From Chromera velia (taxonomy: Eukaryota; Sar; Chromeraceae): DNA of 20,488 bases. Under the pieces are notes generated by a model that made no database searches, was not told the origin of the DNA, and saw only the letters and a program-made list of their open reading frames with translations. Below, piece after piece: positions 9,615 to 20,006 of the stretch (its first letter is position 1; every line of letters begins with the position of its first letter). A program made the position numbers and the translations under genes. The stretch is from positions 25,001 through 45,488 of the forward strand of contig JAHBMJ010000304.1 in NCBI GenBank assembly GCA_018398765.1. The letters run 5' to 3'.

Positions 9615-12433
9615 TCAACCGGACTCTGAAGGGGCTGATGCGGTTAGTACTGGCCGAATCAGAGACAAAAGCGTTGCAGGGCAATCTTGCAGACAGGCTG
9701 GAGTGTCTGTCTCACCCTCACTTTCCAACCACATCTCCCTCACACACTTTGTGTCTGCCCCTCCCTGAACTAGAATCTTTGCAGCCTCCCACTGTCTCGT
9801 TTCGAACGCCAGTAAAAGGGGCGCATAGGGCTTGGTGGGATCCCGTTGGACCCTTCTCGTACGCGTGGCCACGTTCACATTGGCGCCGGCCTCAATTAGA
9901 GCCTTCAAACCCCCTGAATACTGCGCAGCGAGCGCTGCTCCAAGTGGAGACTCAAGCACTTCAGTGCAAAAACAAGTCTTGAACACCTTTGTGGGAGAGT
10001 TGACCACAGAGGCAGGCAGGCTGCGGAGAATCTTTTCGAGCTCAGGCCCTTGGCAAGAGGGGGTGCAGATGATGTTGTTCAGCCAGGGAGAAGCATGAGA
10101 TTCTCGCAGCCGTCCCTCCAGAAGATCAGGGCGAGCACCCATCTGCACACACGCAAGAGTTAAATGAGAAGAAGAATGAGGAATTCATAACTGTCCTGCG
10201 AGACTGTGACGGTATACCCACGCAATCCATCCAACCCCCTCACATCAACGTATACGCACAAGAGCTTGGACTACAGAAAGAAAACCACCCCAAATTGGAC
10301 GGATCATTGAAAGGTCTGGGAAATATTTGATTCCCAGTCACCCCTGACGCACGCACCTGAATGAGGGCCGTGACGACACGCCACCAGACCCTCCTTCCCC
10401 ACTCCCAATCAGAGAAGGCATACTGATGCAGCGCAAACTCGAGCGGAAGCGAGGAGGCTGAAGGGCGAGCCCGCGTGTAAGGGTCTAGGACTTGAATGCC
10501 CACTTCTTCATTCGGATCGGATCGGCACCCTTTTCCAGGAGGAACTCAATCAGACTTTGTACTTCTGCCATGTCGTTTATGACGTTAGAAGCTTCTCGAG
10601 TTCTAGTTCTAGCCCGAAGCATGAGCTGCCTCTGAAGACAGTTTATTCCCAGAGCCAGGGGGGGTACACGTCTCTTTGTGTTGCACTGCTGTCTACGGTC
10701 GACTGTGACCTCATTTGGGTCGGCTCCCCGTTCCAAAAGCAGCTTTGCGAGAGACCACCGCTCTGTCTTCATACAAAAAGCAAGCAGCCTCTGTAAATCT
10801 TCTCCACTCACGGAGACACCGTGGCGGAGGAGAAACTCCGCCTCCTCCGTCAACCGAAATTCAATGGCAAAAGAAAGGGGTGTGTACTTCCCGTCCCGAA
10901 TGGGGGATTTGAAGTCTGCTTTCGCTCTCGCGAGTCCTTCCAAGACCTTCATCTGGAGCTCTGTCTCCCGTTCATACAGCAGCAATCGTGCTGAGGCAAC
11001 CAGATAAGCCTCCACTGCCAACACACGCGAACCGGTTACACCCCCACATGCATGGGCCTCATTCGGGTCAGTCCCCCTGCTCAACAGTTTCTCTGCCATC
11101 GACCACCTCCTATACTGCATGCAGACAGCAAGGGCCACAGGCGAACAAATCTCTCCTACTCGCTTCGGAGAGACCCCTGTCTCCAAGAGGAAATCGAAGA
11201 CTGACTCTGCATTCACCATGCAAGCCTCATAGAGAGCGCTACTCGCCGACAGGTCTGCCCCCCCCTCCGCTAGAGCCTTCAATACGGCGATACAACGCTC
11301 CTGGGTTTCCCTGTGCGACCGCCCAAAGGTGTAAGTAGGGCCTGGCGTCATCGCAAATGCAATCAATCTCGCCCCCTCCTCCCGACCGAGCGCAGCCTCA
11401 CGAGCAGCGAGCAACTCGACCACTGCCTCGACTTGGAGCAGGAAACACGCGAGGGAAAGGCTGCACATCTCTGTTTGAAGTCCCGCGACCGGAATGGAGC
11501 TCTGCCACTCGAGGCACTGAGTGTTGGATTTGGATGCGACTGCTACTATGCGTTGGAGAAGCCGGAACTTCTGGGCGTACCACTCATCCTCTGTGAGAGA
11601 CAGGGCGCCGGGGGAACCCCTGACAGAAAGGAGGAGAGAATGGAGAGGGGTCTTGCCGGGACAGAACAAAGTGATCTGCCAGTGACGGCGGTGGGACAAC
11701 TGCAGATAAGAGTCATATTTTTGGGCTCCTCCCTCGGAGTCCCCTCCCGCAAGCCACTCTGAGGCCCACTCACAGACATCTGTCCGTGCCCCTGCTTCCA
11801 GCAGAAACTCTGCGCATTCGAAATTGTGCGCATCAATAAACAGGATCAGAAGGGGCTTCCAGTACTTCAACCTCCCGTAAATCTCCCCCACTGAGTCATT
11901 ATCGTCTGAATCATCCTGCCAACCATTCCAGGGTTCCCCCCACTCCCCCGAAACCCACTTGTCCTCTACCTCAAACCATGAATCAAGGTGAAGTTCACCC
12001 TGTTCAATGAGAACCTTCAAGGTCTCTCTGTCCAGCTGTTTCACAAGGGCTGCAGAAAACAGCTGAAACGGATAGAACGAGGACGAGTGCGAAAGGGCAA
12101 CAGCGCACTGCAATGCTTTCTTCTCGCATGCTCGTCTGAGAAGAGCGGGGAAGCGGCGATGGAGGTCTAATGTGTCGATCTCCTGAAGCTGTTTGAGGGT
12201 CGTCACATCGTCTCTGTCGATGCAGTCATGCACCAAAGAGCGCAATTCAGAACGCCCACAGACGGAAATCTGAGATTGGGGGGACAAAACATCCTTGAGG
12301 TACTCTTTCTGTCTCAGTCTCCGCTGTCGTCTCGAGAGAGAGACGACAGCTTCTAGAAGAGACGGACACCCAACACCCCAGTAGCTCCCACTTTATGCTG
12401 AACGTCGGAAGCGGCGTCCGATGTGCTGGACAT
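9615..12433 (-). pseudogene. ankyrin-repeat protein gene, frame broken by a 5-bp duplication
   Basis: The main exon body (about 12308-10526) encodes more than 580 residues of divergent ankyrin repeats, with GKTPLH, two DPNE copies (GTDPNEAHACGG, GADPNEVTVDRR) and many LL-RG/EKGA helix ends. A third DPNE copy follows in the shifted frame: after GADP the continuous frame reads IRMKKWAFKS and stops at 10485, while the frame two bases away reads DPNEEVGIQVLDPYTRAR and continues to a GTGCGT donor after 10357. The next exon (10142-9615) starts MGARPDLLEGR and adds two further repeats (LKALIEAGANVNV, AAKILVQGGADTK) before TGA. Ankyrin repeats mediate protein binding; partner and location are unknown. 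The likely start is ATG at 12433 (MSSTSDAASDVQHK) joined by an 83-bp intron (12391-12309) to KEYLKDVLSPQS; the long frame has no ATG of its own near its start. An assembly or sequencing error, rather than a true pseudogene, remains possible. Confidence 0.75.
10513..10525. repeat. 5-bp tandem duplication CGGAT-CGGAT-CGG inside the ankyrin coding region
   Basis: The plus strand reads TCGGATCGGATCGG at 10512-10525, period 5. Reading through with one unit fewer keeps the frame and gives a third GADPNE motif; with the extra unit the frame shifts to a stop at 10485. Confidence 0.85.
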
Positions 12434-13109
12434 CTTGCCCCTCCGAGGTTCTTTGTGGCTCAAGGAAAATCAGTCAGAACCGATCCTTCCCTGCTGAGAG
12501 TCAAAAATAGGGTGCCGCAATTGCACAAAACAATAGGGACCCGAGAAAAATGATTGAGCCGTCTCCGATTTGCACGAGACAAAAATGCAAGTGAAAGCAA
12601 GGCTATGGAGACACCACAGAAGCAACCCATGAGGACATCAGGGCCCACTGAACACACTCAAACTGCTTCACACACGCTCTTCGCCGGTACGTGTTCGCAC
12701 TGTTCCACCCTTCCGGATTTCTACCTTCGGCGACTTTTGTGGATTGGAGACGGCACGTCTCGCATGGGTCGGACATTGGGTCCTCCGAGGCCCGGCCCGA
12801 AGTCCCCTATATGTAGCTCTCAACATATTGCTGCGGGGGCATCACACTGCGTGCGTCATTTTTTGAATCGGGGCACTGTGTTTAAAGTAGTTTAAAGAAA
12901 GAGGTGTGATGAGTTGATCGATGCAAGAGAGGGAAGAGGATAGCCTTTTCCAAGGAAAGAACTGAAGTGTCGCGAAGGTTCTGCCCTGCCTCTCCTCTGT
13001 CCCTTTTCTCTCTCTTTTGTTTGTTCATTTGGTCGTGAAGCTACTATTGATAAGCTGTATTAAAGTGGTCAAAGTCGCTTTTGTTTTATATAGCCGCTGG
13101 TAGTTTAGA
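12434..13109. other. upstream region of the ankyrin gene, no gene seen
   Basis: It presumably holds the 5' untranslated region and promoter of the minus-strand ankyrin gene. No clear core promoter motif or other coding exon is visible. Composition becomes AT-rich from about 13020 towards the foldback element. Confidence 0.4.
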
Positions 13110-14321
13110 GACGGAACTAGACAGAACTTATCGACAAACTAGGCTAGATCCGCTTCCCCTATATGGGGACGCGACATGCATGACAAAACTAGATAAAACC
13201 CTCAATCATCATTTTTTGTGCATACCGGCAGTGACCTATGTGATAATGGACCCTATTTCGCCTATATAAGGGGCTCTCAGATAGTAAAAAAATTAAAAAC
13301 ACTTTGTATAGCAAAATTAAGCCTATATATAGCATAGTTATGACTTTTTAAACACTTTTAAAGGTTTTTTACATGTTCTAGCTTGTTTAGAAGATTATAT
13401 ATTTGCCTTAAAAAAGCTTTAAAAAGGTTTCCCAACTATGGGGGCAACATATGCATCATGGAGGTAGCAATCATCATGAGATAAAAATATAGGCTAGCTA
13501 GGGGTATTTCCATGAAAACGCTGGCATCTATCAAACATTTGGCGCACAGAATTGTATGCCTAGATCTAGTGAGCCTTCGAAATTGCACGCTCAGCCCCCG
13601 CACTGACGCTAAGGCCCCGCCGCCACTCGCCGTCCCACCCGGCACCCCCACTTACCCCCTCAGATCTCTCTGTCTACCATACAATGCCCCGTTAAGCACA
13701 TTATCTGTTACCAGAAACCCCGCAATGCTAAGAGACATAAGCTGTGCATTGTCTCCGTCGTCTGCATTATTGTTTTCTATCTGTTGATCCTGTGCATTAC
13801 CAGTCTCAGGCACTGGCAATTTAAGGAACTCCCCCTGCGTTCCAGGGGACCTGCCCCCATCTATGTTGCACCTATAATTAGGAAGCCTTTTTAAAACTTT
13901 TTTAAAACAAACATATAAATTTCTAAACAAGCTAGAATGTGTAAAAAACCTTTAAAAGTGTTAGAAAAGTTATAACCTTTAAAAGTATATAGGCTTAATT
14001 TTACTATACAAAGTGTTTTTAATTTTTTTACTGTCTGAGAGCCCCAAATAGGGTCCATTATTACATAGGTCACTGCCGGGATGCATGAATCGGAGATTCA
14101 CATACGCGCTCTTCCACCATTCTTCGTGGTATGCATAACAAAACCCTCGATCATCATTCTTCCACCTCAACTCTTTGTAAGTGCCCCTCAGCTACGCTTT
14201 CCAGGCCATGCTAAAACTAATGATAAAGGGTTTTCTTATGTATGCCGGCGATGATGCCGCATCTCCATCGTATTCCTAGATATGAGGGATGGATCTAGCC
14301 TAGTTTATGACAAAGTTCCGT
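13110..14321. mobile_element. foldback-like element with long diverged inverted arms
   Basis: The left arm (about 13110-13455) and right arm (about 13859-14321) are inverted copies. Examples: CCGGCAGTGACCTATGTGAT and GGACCCTATT at 13225-13257 pair with 14046-14079; the AAAAATTAAAAACACTTTGT block at 13286-13307 pairs with about 14010-14034; AAACTAGGCTAGATCC near 13137 pairs with about 14293-14307. The right arm carries an extra stretch at about 14080-14260 that includes a direct-orientation copy of AAAACCCTCRATCATCATT (13195-13213 and 14142-14160) and an inverted partial copy. The central 400 bp are not repeated. I could not fix outer ends or a target duplication. No transposase is visible. 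Confidence 0.7.
13656..13850 (-). pseudogene. exon-like segment inside the foldback element, product unknown
   Basis: Between the inverted arms the minus strand has an open stretch bounded by a possible 3' splice site (GGGGGCAG before 13850) and a strong 5' splice site GTAAGT (13655-13650). It reads FLKLPVPETGNAQDQQ, then a D/N-rich stretch, then LMSLSIAGFLVTDNVLNGAL and ends GRQRDLRG. The composition is protein-like, unlike the AT-rich arms. It could be an internal exon of the element's own gene or a captured host exon. I do not recognise the family and see no neighbouring exon in the window. Confidence 0.4.
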
Positions 14322-14860
14322 TTTTTCTAGCGTTTTCCTGTTAGTCTCGATTCTAGGTAATTCTAAGAGCAAGCTTATTGATTATTTTTACATATTTTTA
14401 ATGTGTAATTTACTAGGTAATTTATAACTCCTGGCCTTAACGATAAGATAGAAAATAATATAGAAGAACAAAAAGAAAAAATGATAGGCGACACAAAAGC
14501 TTGATAACATTTTAAAGTCGGCAGCCGTCTCCTGCTCAGAAGGAATCTCAACTTTTTCCGGAGAGAGATTGTGTTCGTTGAGTCGCGTTCCCTGCTGTAG
14601 GCTCACCATGATTTTTTCAGAAAGATTTTCAGACCCGTTAACGCGTCACCTCTCCTCTCTACCTCTCTTGATCCTGCATTCAGAGAGAAAACTTTTTCTT
14701 TCACTCTCACATTCTCTTTTACAACAGTGTCTTTTCAGTATATCTTTTCCTCCTTTCGACTCAGAATTTTCGTTTGCACCAAACACTTAATGTCTTTGTT
14801 TGGAGAAGTGCGTTCGAGTATGGAGCCCTGTAGAAAGGACCTCCCTGAACCTAAATACCA
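14322..14860. other. AT-rich then mixed spacer, no gene seen
   Basis: AT-rich to about 14480, then pyrimidine-rich words around 14640-14760. Open frames of about 70 codons on both strands show no domain or splice context. Confidence 0.4.
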
Positions 14861-15035
14861 CTTGAAAGTTCAAGCCGCATTTTTGGATAAGCTTAAATGT
14901 CCATGCCGCAGGTACGGATCATTCACAGTGTCTTGAAAGCTAAAGCCGCATATCCGGACGGTGTCTTAAACGTCTACGCCACAGTTGTGGACGGTCTAGG
15001 ACGGTCTTTTGAAAAACAATGCCGCAGATAGAGAT
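14861..15035. repeat. degenerate 31-41-bp tandem repeat (CTTRAA...GCCGCA)
   Basis: Five units start at 14861, 14892, 14932, 14965 and about 15006. Each begins CTTGAAAG, CTTAAATG or similar, has GCCGCA or GCCACA about 13 bases in, and ends in a TNYGGAYNGTGT-like segment. Unit lengths alternate roughly 31/40/33/41, hinting at a two-unit (about 72-bp) higher-order period. Confidence 0.7.
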
Positions 15036-15079
15036 CATCTTGATTATATTTTTTCAAGTGACACTTAGGTTCAAGGAGG

Positions 15080-16294
15080 TTGCAGAAGGCATGCCCACTT
15101 CCTCCAGGTGCTTTCATGGAGGGACTTGAGGACTACTTCAATAACTTGGCCATTCACGCACACAACTGTCTGTCTCTTTTATTTCATTCTCGACTTGAGT
15201 CGAAGGAGAAGGCAGGTGTTTCTTGGGGTAGTAGAAAACGAAATCGTGGCAAAAATCGCCGCGAGAAGGGCCAGCCGCCAGCACAGCAGCCAGCGTCAAG
15301 CTCAGCGCCTGCCCTGTCCCCCACAGCTCCCCCTCTACCTTCCCTTTCCTCACCAATATTGCCGTCTCCACCTACGGAAACACCTCTTTGCCCCTCTACC
15401 GATCAGACTGCTGTTTTACCGAAAAAAACGACTGCCTCTAACGTTCCTGCTTTGCCTAGGCCTCTGCAATCCGACCCACGTAATGCAAATCTAGATCGCA
15501 CCGTCCGGAAGACTATACTAGTTGCCCTAAGGCTTTCTTAGCCTGCCGTGCCGAAGGCCGAGAGGTGAAAACAGAAGAAAGAGCGTCGTGCTACCACTGT
15601 GGCTGCCTGCTTTAAAGAGCGAAACTCATCGGCTTCTGCACTCACCACCCCTGATCCCATTTGTCCCTCCAGCAACCTCATATCCTGCTCTTCAGAAATC
15701 ATACCTACGCGTTCGAAGCCTCAGAGTCCTGACCCGCCGAAGACCTCAGAGCTGAATCAGATCCCAATCATCATTAAATGGTTCGAATCCGCTCCAAACT
15801 GATCCTATGTCCACTCACACTCAATCCCTAACTGAAGTTTGAAGTCATTCGGCATCCTAAAACCCAAGAAGAGATAGAGATAGATAGAGGTCTGTAGTTT
15901 GATCTATGGTAACCCCAACCAACCTACTCTTCATCGCGAGTACGTCGATCGACGTCGACCCTACCACACTGCCTCCCACTCTGTTGCCGTCCGTCTATTG
16001 GGCACTGACTGAGCACAGTCAGGCTCAGCCCGCTCCAGCGCCACACACATTACCAGCTGTCCCTACCCCTGATTCGGAGCCTCGCAAGGGGAGGTGCTTG
16101 CAAATCCCTCTTTTCTAGGTGGTTTTGAGTGCACTTGTTGCAGGAGAAAAGAAAAAAAAAAGAAGAAGAAAAAAGGTATCTGTGTTGTGTGCCGCCTGAG
16201 TGCGGCCCACATGAATAGCACAGCGGCTACGGTATGTCCGATACCAAGCATACGGGGGCTACGACAATTATTCCATCCACCGCATCCACACTAA
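15080..16294 (+). pseudogene. decayed Pro/Ser-rich coding tract with Cys-rich remnants
   Basis: Consecutive plus-strand open stretches in different frames have similar, protein-like composition. 15080-15541: acidic/hydrophobic start GLEDYFNNLAIHAHN, a basic block SRKRNRGKNRREKG, then Pro/Ser/Thr-rich. 15484-15615: SCPKAFLACRAEGR then RASCYHCGC. 15599-15802 and 15906-16118: Pro/Ser/Thr-rich. 16094-16294: FECTCCRRKE, a Lys run, GICVVCRLSAAH. A basic region followed by clustered Cys/His pairs recalls nucleic-acid-binding zinc knuckles of retroelement gag-like proteins, but no canonical CCHC spacing is intact, so that link is weak. The alternative is chance open frames in low-complexity DNA. Confidence 0.3.
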
Positions 16295-16783
16295 TTATTC
16301 TGGCTCAGCACAGCTCTCTCTGTCACTGTTCTGCCCAGATGACTGATGGAATGAAACCTATTCTCTAGATTAACATACTTCACATGACTGGATCTGAATC
16401 TGTTTGTCCTCTGTTATGCTAATACATAGGCTAGCACACGTCATCTTCTTTTCTTGGCAAAGACTACCATCTTTTAGAAGACTCTGAGGAAGACTTTCAT
16501 CAAGGAAGGATACAACTGATTTATTCTTTTTCCAATCAAGCTTCTTCTTCCTCTTTCTTCAGCCAAAAGCCTCCAAGTTTTTTTCATATTTTCTTTTTTT
16601 ATAAAATTAAACTGCCTACTGCAGCCTACATGAATAACCTTTTTATATAATTTTCTTTAAGTTATATGCCATACCGAATCTGAATAATCAAAACTGTTCC
16701 AACATCAAATGTTTTAATTATTAATCAAATCACATTGCCAAGAGAGACAAAAGTTGCGTCGACAAAAAAACAACTCTTTGTAT
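16295..16783. other. AT-rich spacer, no gene seen
   Basis: AT-rich sequence with many stops in all frames, up to the left target-duplication copy of the hAT-like element. Confidence 0.45.
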
Positions 16784-17041
16784 ACAGTAGGTAAGGATGG
16801 CTATCGTATCAATATCGATCGATATTGATAAACATCGTATCGTATCGATATCGTTTGACCTCTAAAAAAGGCTATATCGTCAATATTTCCGATATTGACA
16901 TAAAATTTTGAGCGTACGAGCCCAAAACCCAGTGCAAACAGTACTATTTAACATTTCCTAATCCTATAAATTTTAAGAGATTTTTTGGAAACGTAAAATT
17001 TATTAAGCAACTAGTAAAAAATTGTGTAGAGCTTCAAACTA

Positions 17042-17064
17042 TAAGGGGGGCTTCGCCCCCCTTA
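17042..17064. repeat. perfect GC hairpin, TAAGGGGGGC-TTC-GCCCCCCTTA
   Basis: A 10-bp perfect stem with a TTC loop in otherwise AT-rich sequence, followed by ACCCCCC. It lies about 240 bp inside the left end of the hAT-like element. Confidence 0.9.
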
Positions 17065-18471
17065 CCCCCCTAAATTAAATATTTTGTCAACACACTGGAA
17101 CACACATGTATAAAGTATATTTCAGATTGAAACACCATAAAGCTAGCCACAAAACAACAATAATTGAGAAGCTTTTGTGATATTCTGTCCCCCAGGGCCT
17201 GAGACCTCTCAATCCACTGCGCAATCACTGCATGCCAAGTGCACTCAATCCATAGTGAACTTGGACATATGTCTATACCACTCCTTATGTCTCTTTTTCA
17301 GAGCTGCCAAAGCAGCATCTGATGCAGCACTCCGCTTTTTTGAATTTACATTAATACCGTACAGTAGTCAAGCACACGAGTATGTAGATCGACCTTCAAT
17401 TGTATTTCAGTCACGCAGGCAAGCACATCGACTGTTACGATTCAGTCACGCAGGCATCTCTAAGTCAGAGTCTATCGAAGTCCATAAAAATCAACCAATA
17501 TGCAAAACGGCCTGCCGAGACTTCAAGGCTGCAACAAATTGGTAGAATACATCCATGGTAATACACTTCTTAGCTTTCTAGACTTTGGGGAAAGCCTCTC
17601 CTTCCTCTACGGAGCGAGCACAAGTAACAAACTGACCGGTCATTCCAGGGAGCTAGGGCAAATCCACTTATAAAAAAACCAAACAGCACTGCTTGTGGTT
17701 TTAAGGACCAAGACAAATACATTGGAATACAAAGGTTTCAAAAAGGAAACAGAGAAACGGTCTTGGTGTGTATTTTGTAATTGACAGGGTGTGAAGCAGT
17801 GTGAAGACTGAACCGTTGCTATATGGAAGGTCAACATTGAAAATCAAACAGTAAGCCGGCGCCAAGCAGCAAGCTTTTGTAAAAGATGATGTCATCAGAA
17901 GTGGATGTTATTGACCAAATACTAATGGTGAAGTGGCAAGCTTCAATGACAGAGTATGGATGTCACTAAATGACCATAACCTCACTTGTGACTGACCTTT
18001 CTAAATCTTAGTTCGCCCATATTGATATCTTGGTCGATCGAGGCACCAAGATGGTACGATGGTGTTCCCACCAATGATTAGAATGGGAGTACTGCATTGC
18101 TTCTCCACACCATTTTCTTTGGAGGGAGGGACAACGACCTGATATATTCCATGTTGGCCTGACCTTTGAAAATATATAGAGCCAAACGTCAGACCTTGTC
18201 ATGTTTTCAAGAGAGAAAGATTGCTTCGCACAGGCAGACCAATTCTACTCGATAAAGTTTGAAACTATCAGCATATGTTTATGACATCAAATTGAATACA
18301 AACAGGACAGAAAGTCGCACGAGAGACGTTGGGCTGGAACGTTTGGAGGCAGTAATGAACCGCTGGCCATTTTTTAATTGCTCCATCGCCTCGGGGGGTA
18401 GCTCAGCTCTACTGAGATCAGCCAAAAGGCCCTGAAATCGCATGCACTCGCATAACGCATTTTTTCATTTT

Positions 18472-18482
18472 GGGGGGGGGGG
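18472..18482. repeat. poly-G tract
   Basis: A run of 11 G after TTTTGG-free T-rich sequence, inside the hAT-like element. Seen directly; length may be unreliable in the assembly. Confidence 0.8.
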
Positions 18483-18543
18483 ATCGGTTTTATCTCTGTC
18501 TGTCATGGTTGATCGGACCCGGGTGTCGCCCAAGTTCTAAAAT

Positions 18544-18655
18544 ATGCCCCTCAAGCAACTCGCACAGAGCTGCGATCGCATATATATCCCTCAATTACTT
18601 TGCGCACGCGTGCATACCCCTCAAGTGACTCGTATGGAGTTACACATATATACGA
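18544..18655. repeat. three degenerate ATRCCCCTCAAG repeats near the right end of the hAT-like element
   Basis: Copies begin at 18544 (ATGCCCCTCAAGCAACTCGC), about 18584 (ATCCCTCAATTACTTTGCGC) and 18614 (ATACCCCTCAAGTGACTCGT). The first and third are 70 bp apart. Alternating purine-pyrimidine runs (GCATATATAT, ACACATATATACGATACGCGCGCG) follow them. Confidence 0.55.
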
Positions 18656-19130
18656 TACGCGCGCGGTCCCGAAAAGCATACTTTGCGCGCGTTGCCGTGG
18701 CCCCCGTCTCATGCATGGCAGCATATACAAGACATGCCGAAGCCCCCGATGGTGTGTATCAATCAAGTATTAGCCAACTCCCTATAAATAGCCCCCCGAG
18801 GCACTCACCCAACTGGTTAGGTAAATCCCGTGTATGCATGTGTGCATGCATTAATTCTTTTATGGCCGCCCAAAGCCAGTTAGAGATACAAAGATCCTAT
18901 GCATGCAGCAGCGGGCTCAACGCAGGCCGTTACGTGGGCCTGCATGCGTAGCATGGACCGCCTTGCACGTGCTAAGACCTAGGCATCTCTAAAAAATAGG
19001 AGACCCCGAGATGGACATCGATATCGAATCGATATTTCCTAGAAAGCAAACTGGCCGATATCCGATATTGATATTCGATATCGATACGATATTTTTTGAT
19101 ATGAATACGATAGTCATCCTTAGCGGTAGG

Positions 19131-19795
19131 CCACATATACTGCTGCGAGCTAGCAGCGCACTTTCTCTTTGCACAGCAATCGTGTTTCATATCAAGCAAT
19201 ACAATCTACCAAGTAGATAAAAACTTTTCAAAGTTGAATGATTCAGAAGTTTTTATTTTACGAGAAATTATTTTTAAGAAATAAAAACAGTCATATAAAA
19301 CATGCCCTTACATACTTCTGAAAAATTTTTAATTTTAAATAATTGAGTGGATCCTTTCACTATCTGAATACAGACCTTTACAAAGTGAATAATAATTTTT
19401 ATATCTATACCAACGTGATGAATTTTTTGAGCAAAAAAAAATCTTTATCGATATTATCAATCGATTGAAGTTCTAATCGATAGGACAGTCGACGATGGGG
19501 CAACGAAGAAAAAAGCTGTGCAGATTGATCACAGCGGTCAATCCTCAATCTTATCTACAATATTATATTAAACTCAGCCTTGTCTCCAAACAGTTCAACG
19601 ATTCCTGAACCAAATTCTTTCTTTTTCTTCTTTATGCCACGCATATTTCCTCCTACACATCCAACCCCAGTGAGGAATTCAGGATGCAAGAGGAAAGCTG
19701 TGTGCGGTACAGGTGCGTGCACTAGATCATACAAGCCCTCAACTCATTCCAGCAACAGTCTGACTCACTCCCCCCATTTCTCTGTCTCTGTCTGT
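19131..19795. other. AT-rich downstream flank of the calpain gene, no gene seen
   Basis: AT-rich, with short inverted repeats such as AGTTTTTATTTTACG and AAATAAAAAC around 19240-19290 and ATCGAT words at 19447-19484. The part next to 19796 should be the 3' untranslated region of the calpain gene. Confidence 0.45.
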
Positions 19796-19971
19796 CTAGG
19801 CAGGAATTTTGATCCAGGACTTTGTCAGAGCTCTGTACAGATCCTTCCGCTCAATGAAGAACGTCCCGTCGCTGGGGGCCTTCACAAACCCGCAGGCATC
19901 CCGCACCTGCACGCACATTCGAATGTTGCATGACGTCACATGCGCATATCACACAGACACACAGGTACACA

Positions 19972-20006
<35 letters not shown>

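Larger units (their letters stand above)
16792..19122. mobile_element. hAT-like DNA transposon remnant, about 2.3 kb
   Basis: The left end reads TAAGGATGGCTATCGTAT (16792-16809); the reverse complement of the right end reads TAAGGATGACTATCGTAT (19122-19105), 17 of 18 matching. Flanking 8-mers acagtagg (16784-16791) and gcggtagg (19123-19130) match at six of eight positions, as expected for an old 8-bp target duplication. Both subterminal regions are dense in overlapping ATCGAT, GATATC and TATCGATA palindromes (16802-16856 and 19016-19096). The interior has no intact transposase; a 122-codon plus-strand frame at 17177-17545 and a 135-codon one at 18544-18951 have no recognisable motif. The hAT assignment rests on duplication length and end structure, so it is tentative. 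Confidence 0.7.

Noticed and set aside
10357..10526. A short intron (GTGGGC to CCTTCAG) explaining the ankyrin frame change
   Set aside because: Joining these sites leaves two bases before and two after the junction, which does not keep the downstream ankyrin frame; the 5-bp duplication explains it fully.
11313..11762. Plus-strand frame opposite the ankyrin exon
   Set aside because: It is antisense to a clear ankyrin coding region, and its residues show no independent motif.
18392..18420. tRNA-like GGGGGGTAGCTCAG start
   Set aside because: It resembles a tRNA 5' end and A box, but there is no B box (GGTTCRANNCC), no anticodon arm and no acceptor stem partner downstream.
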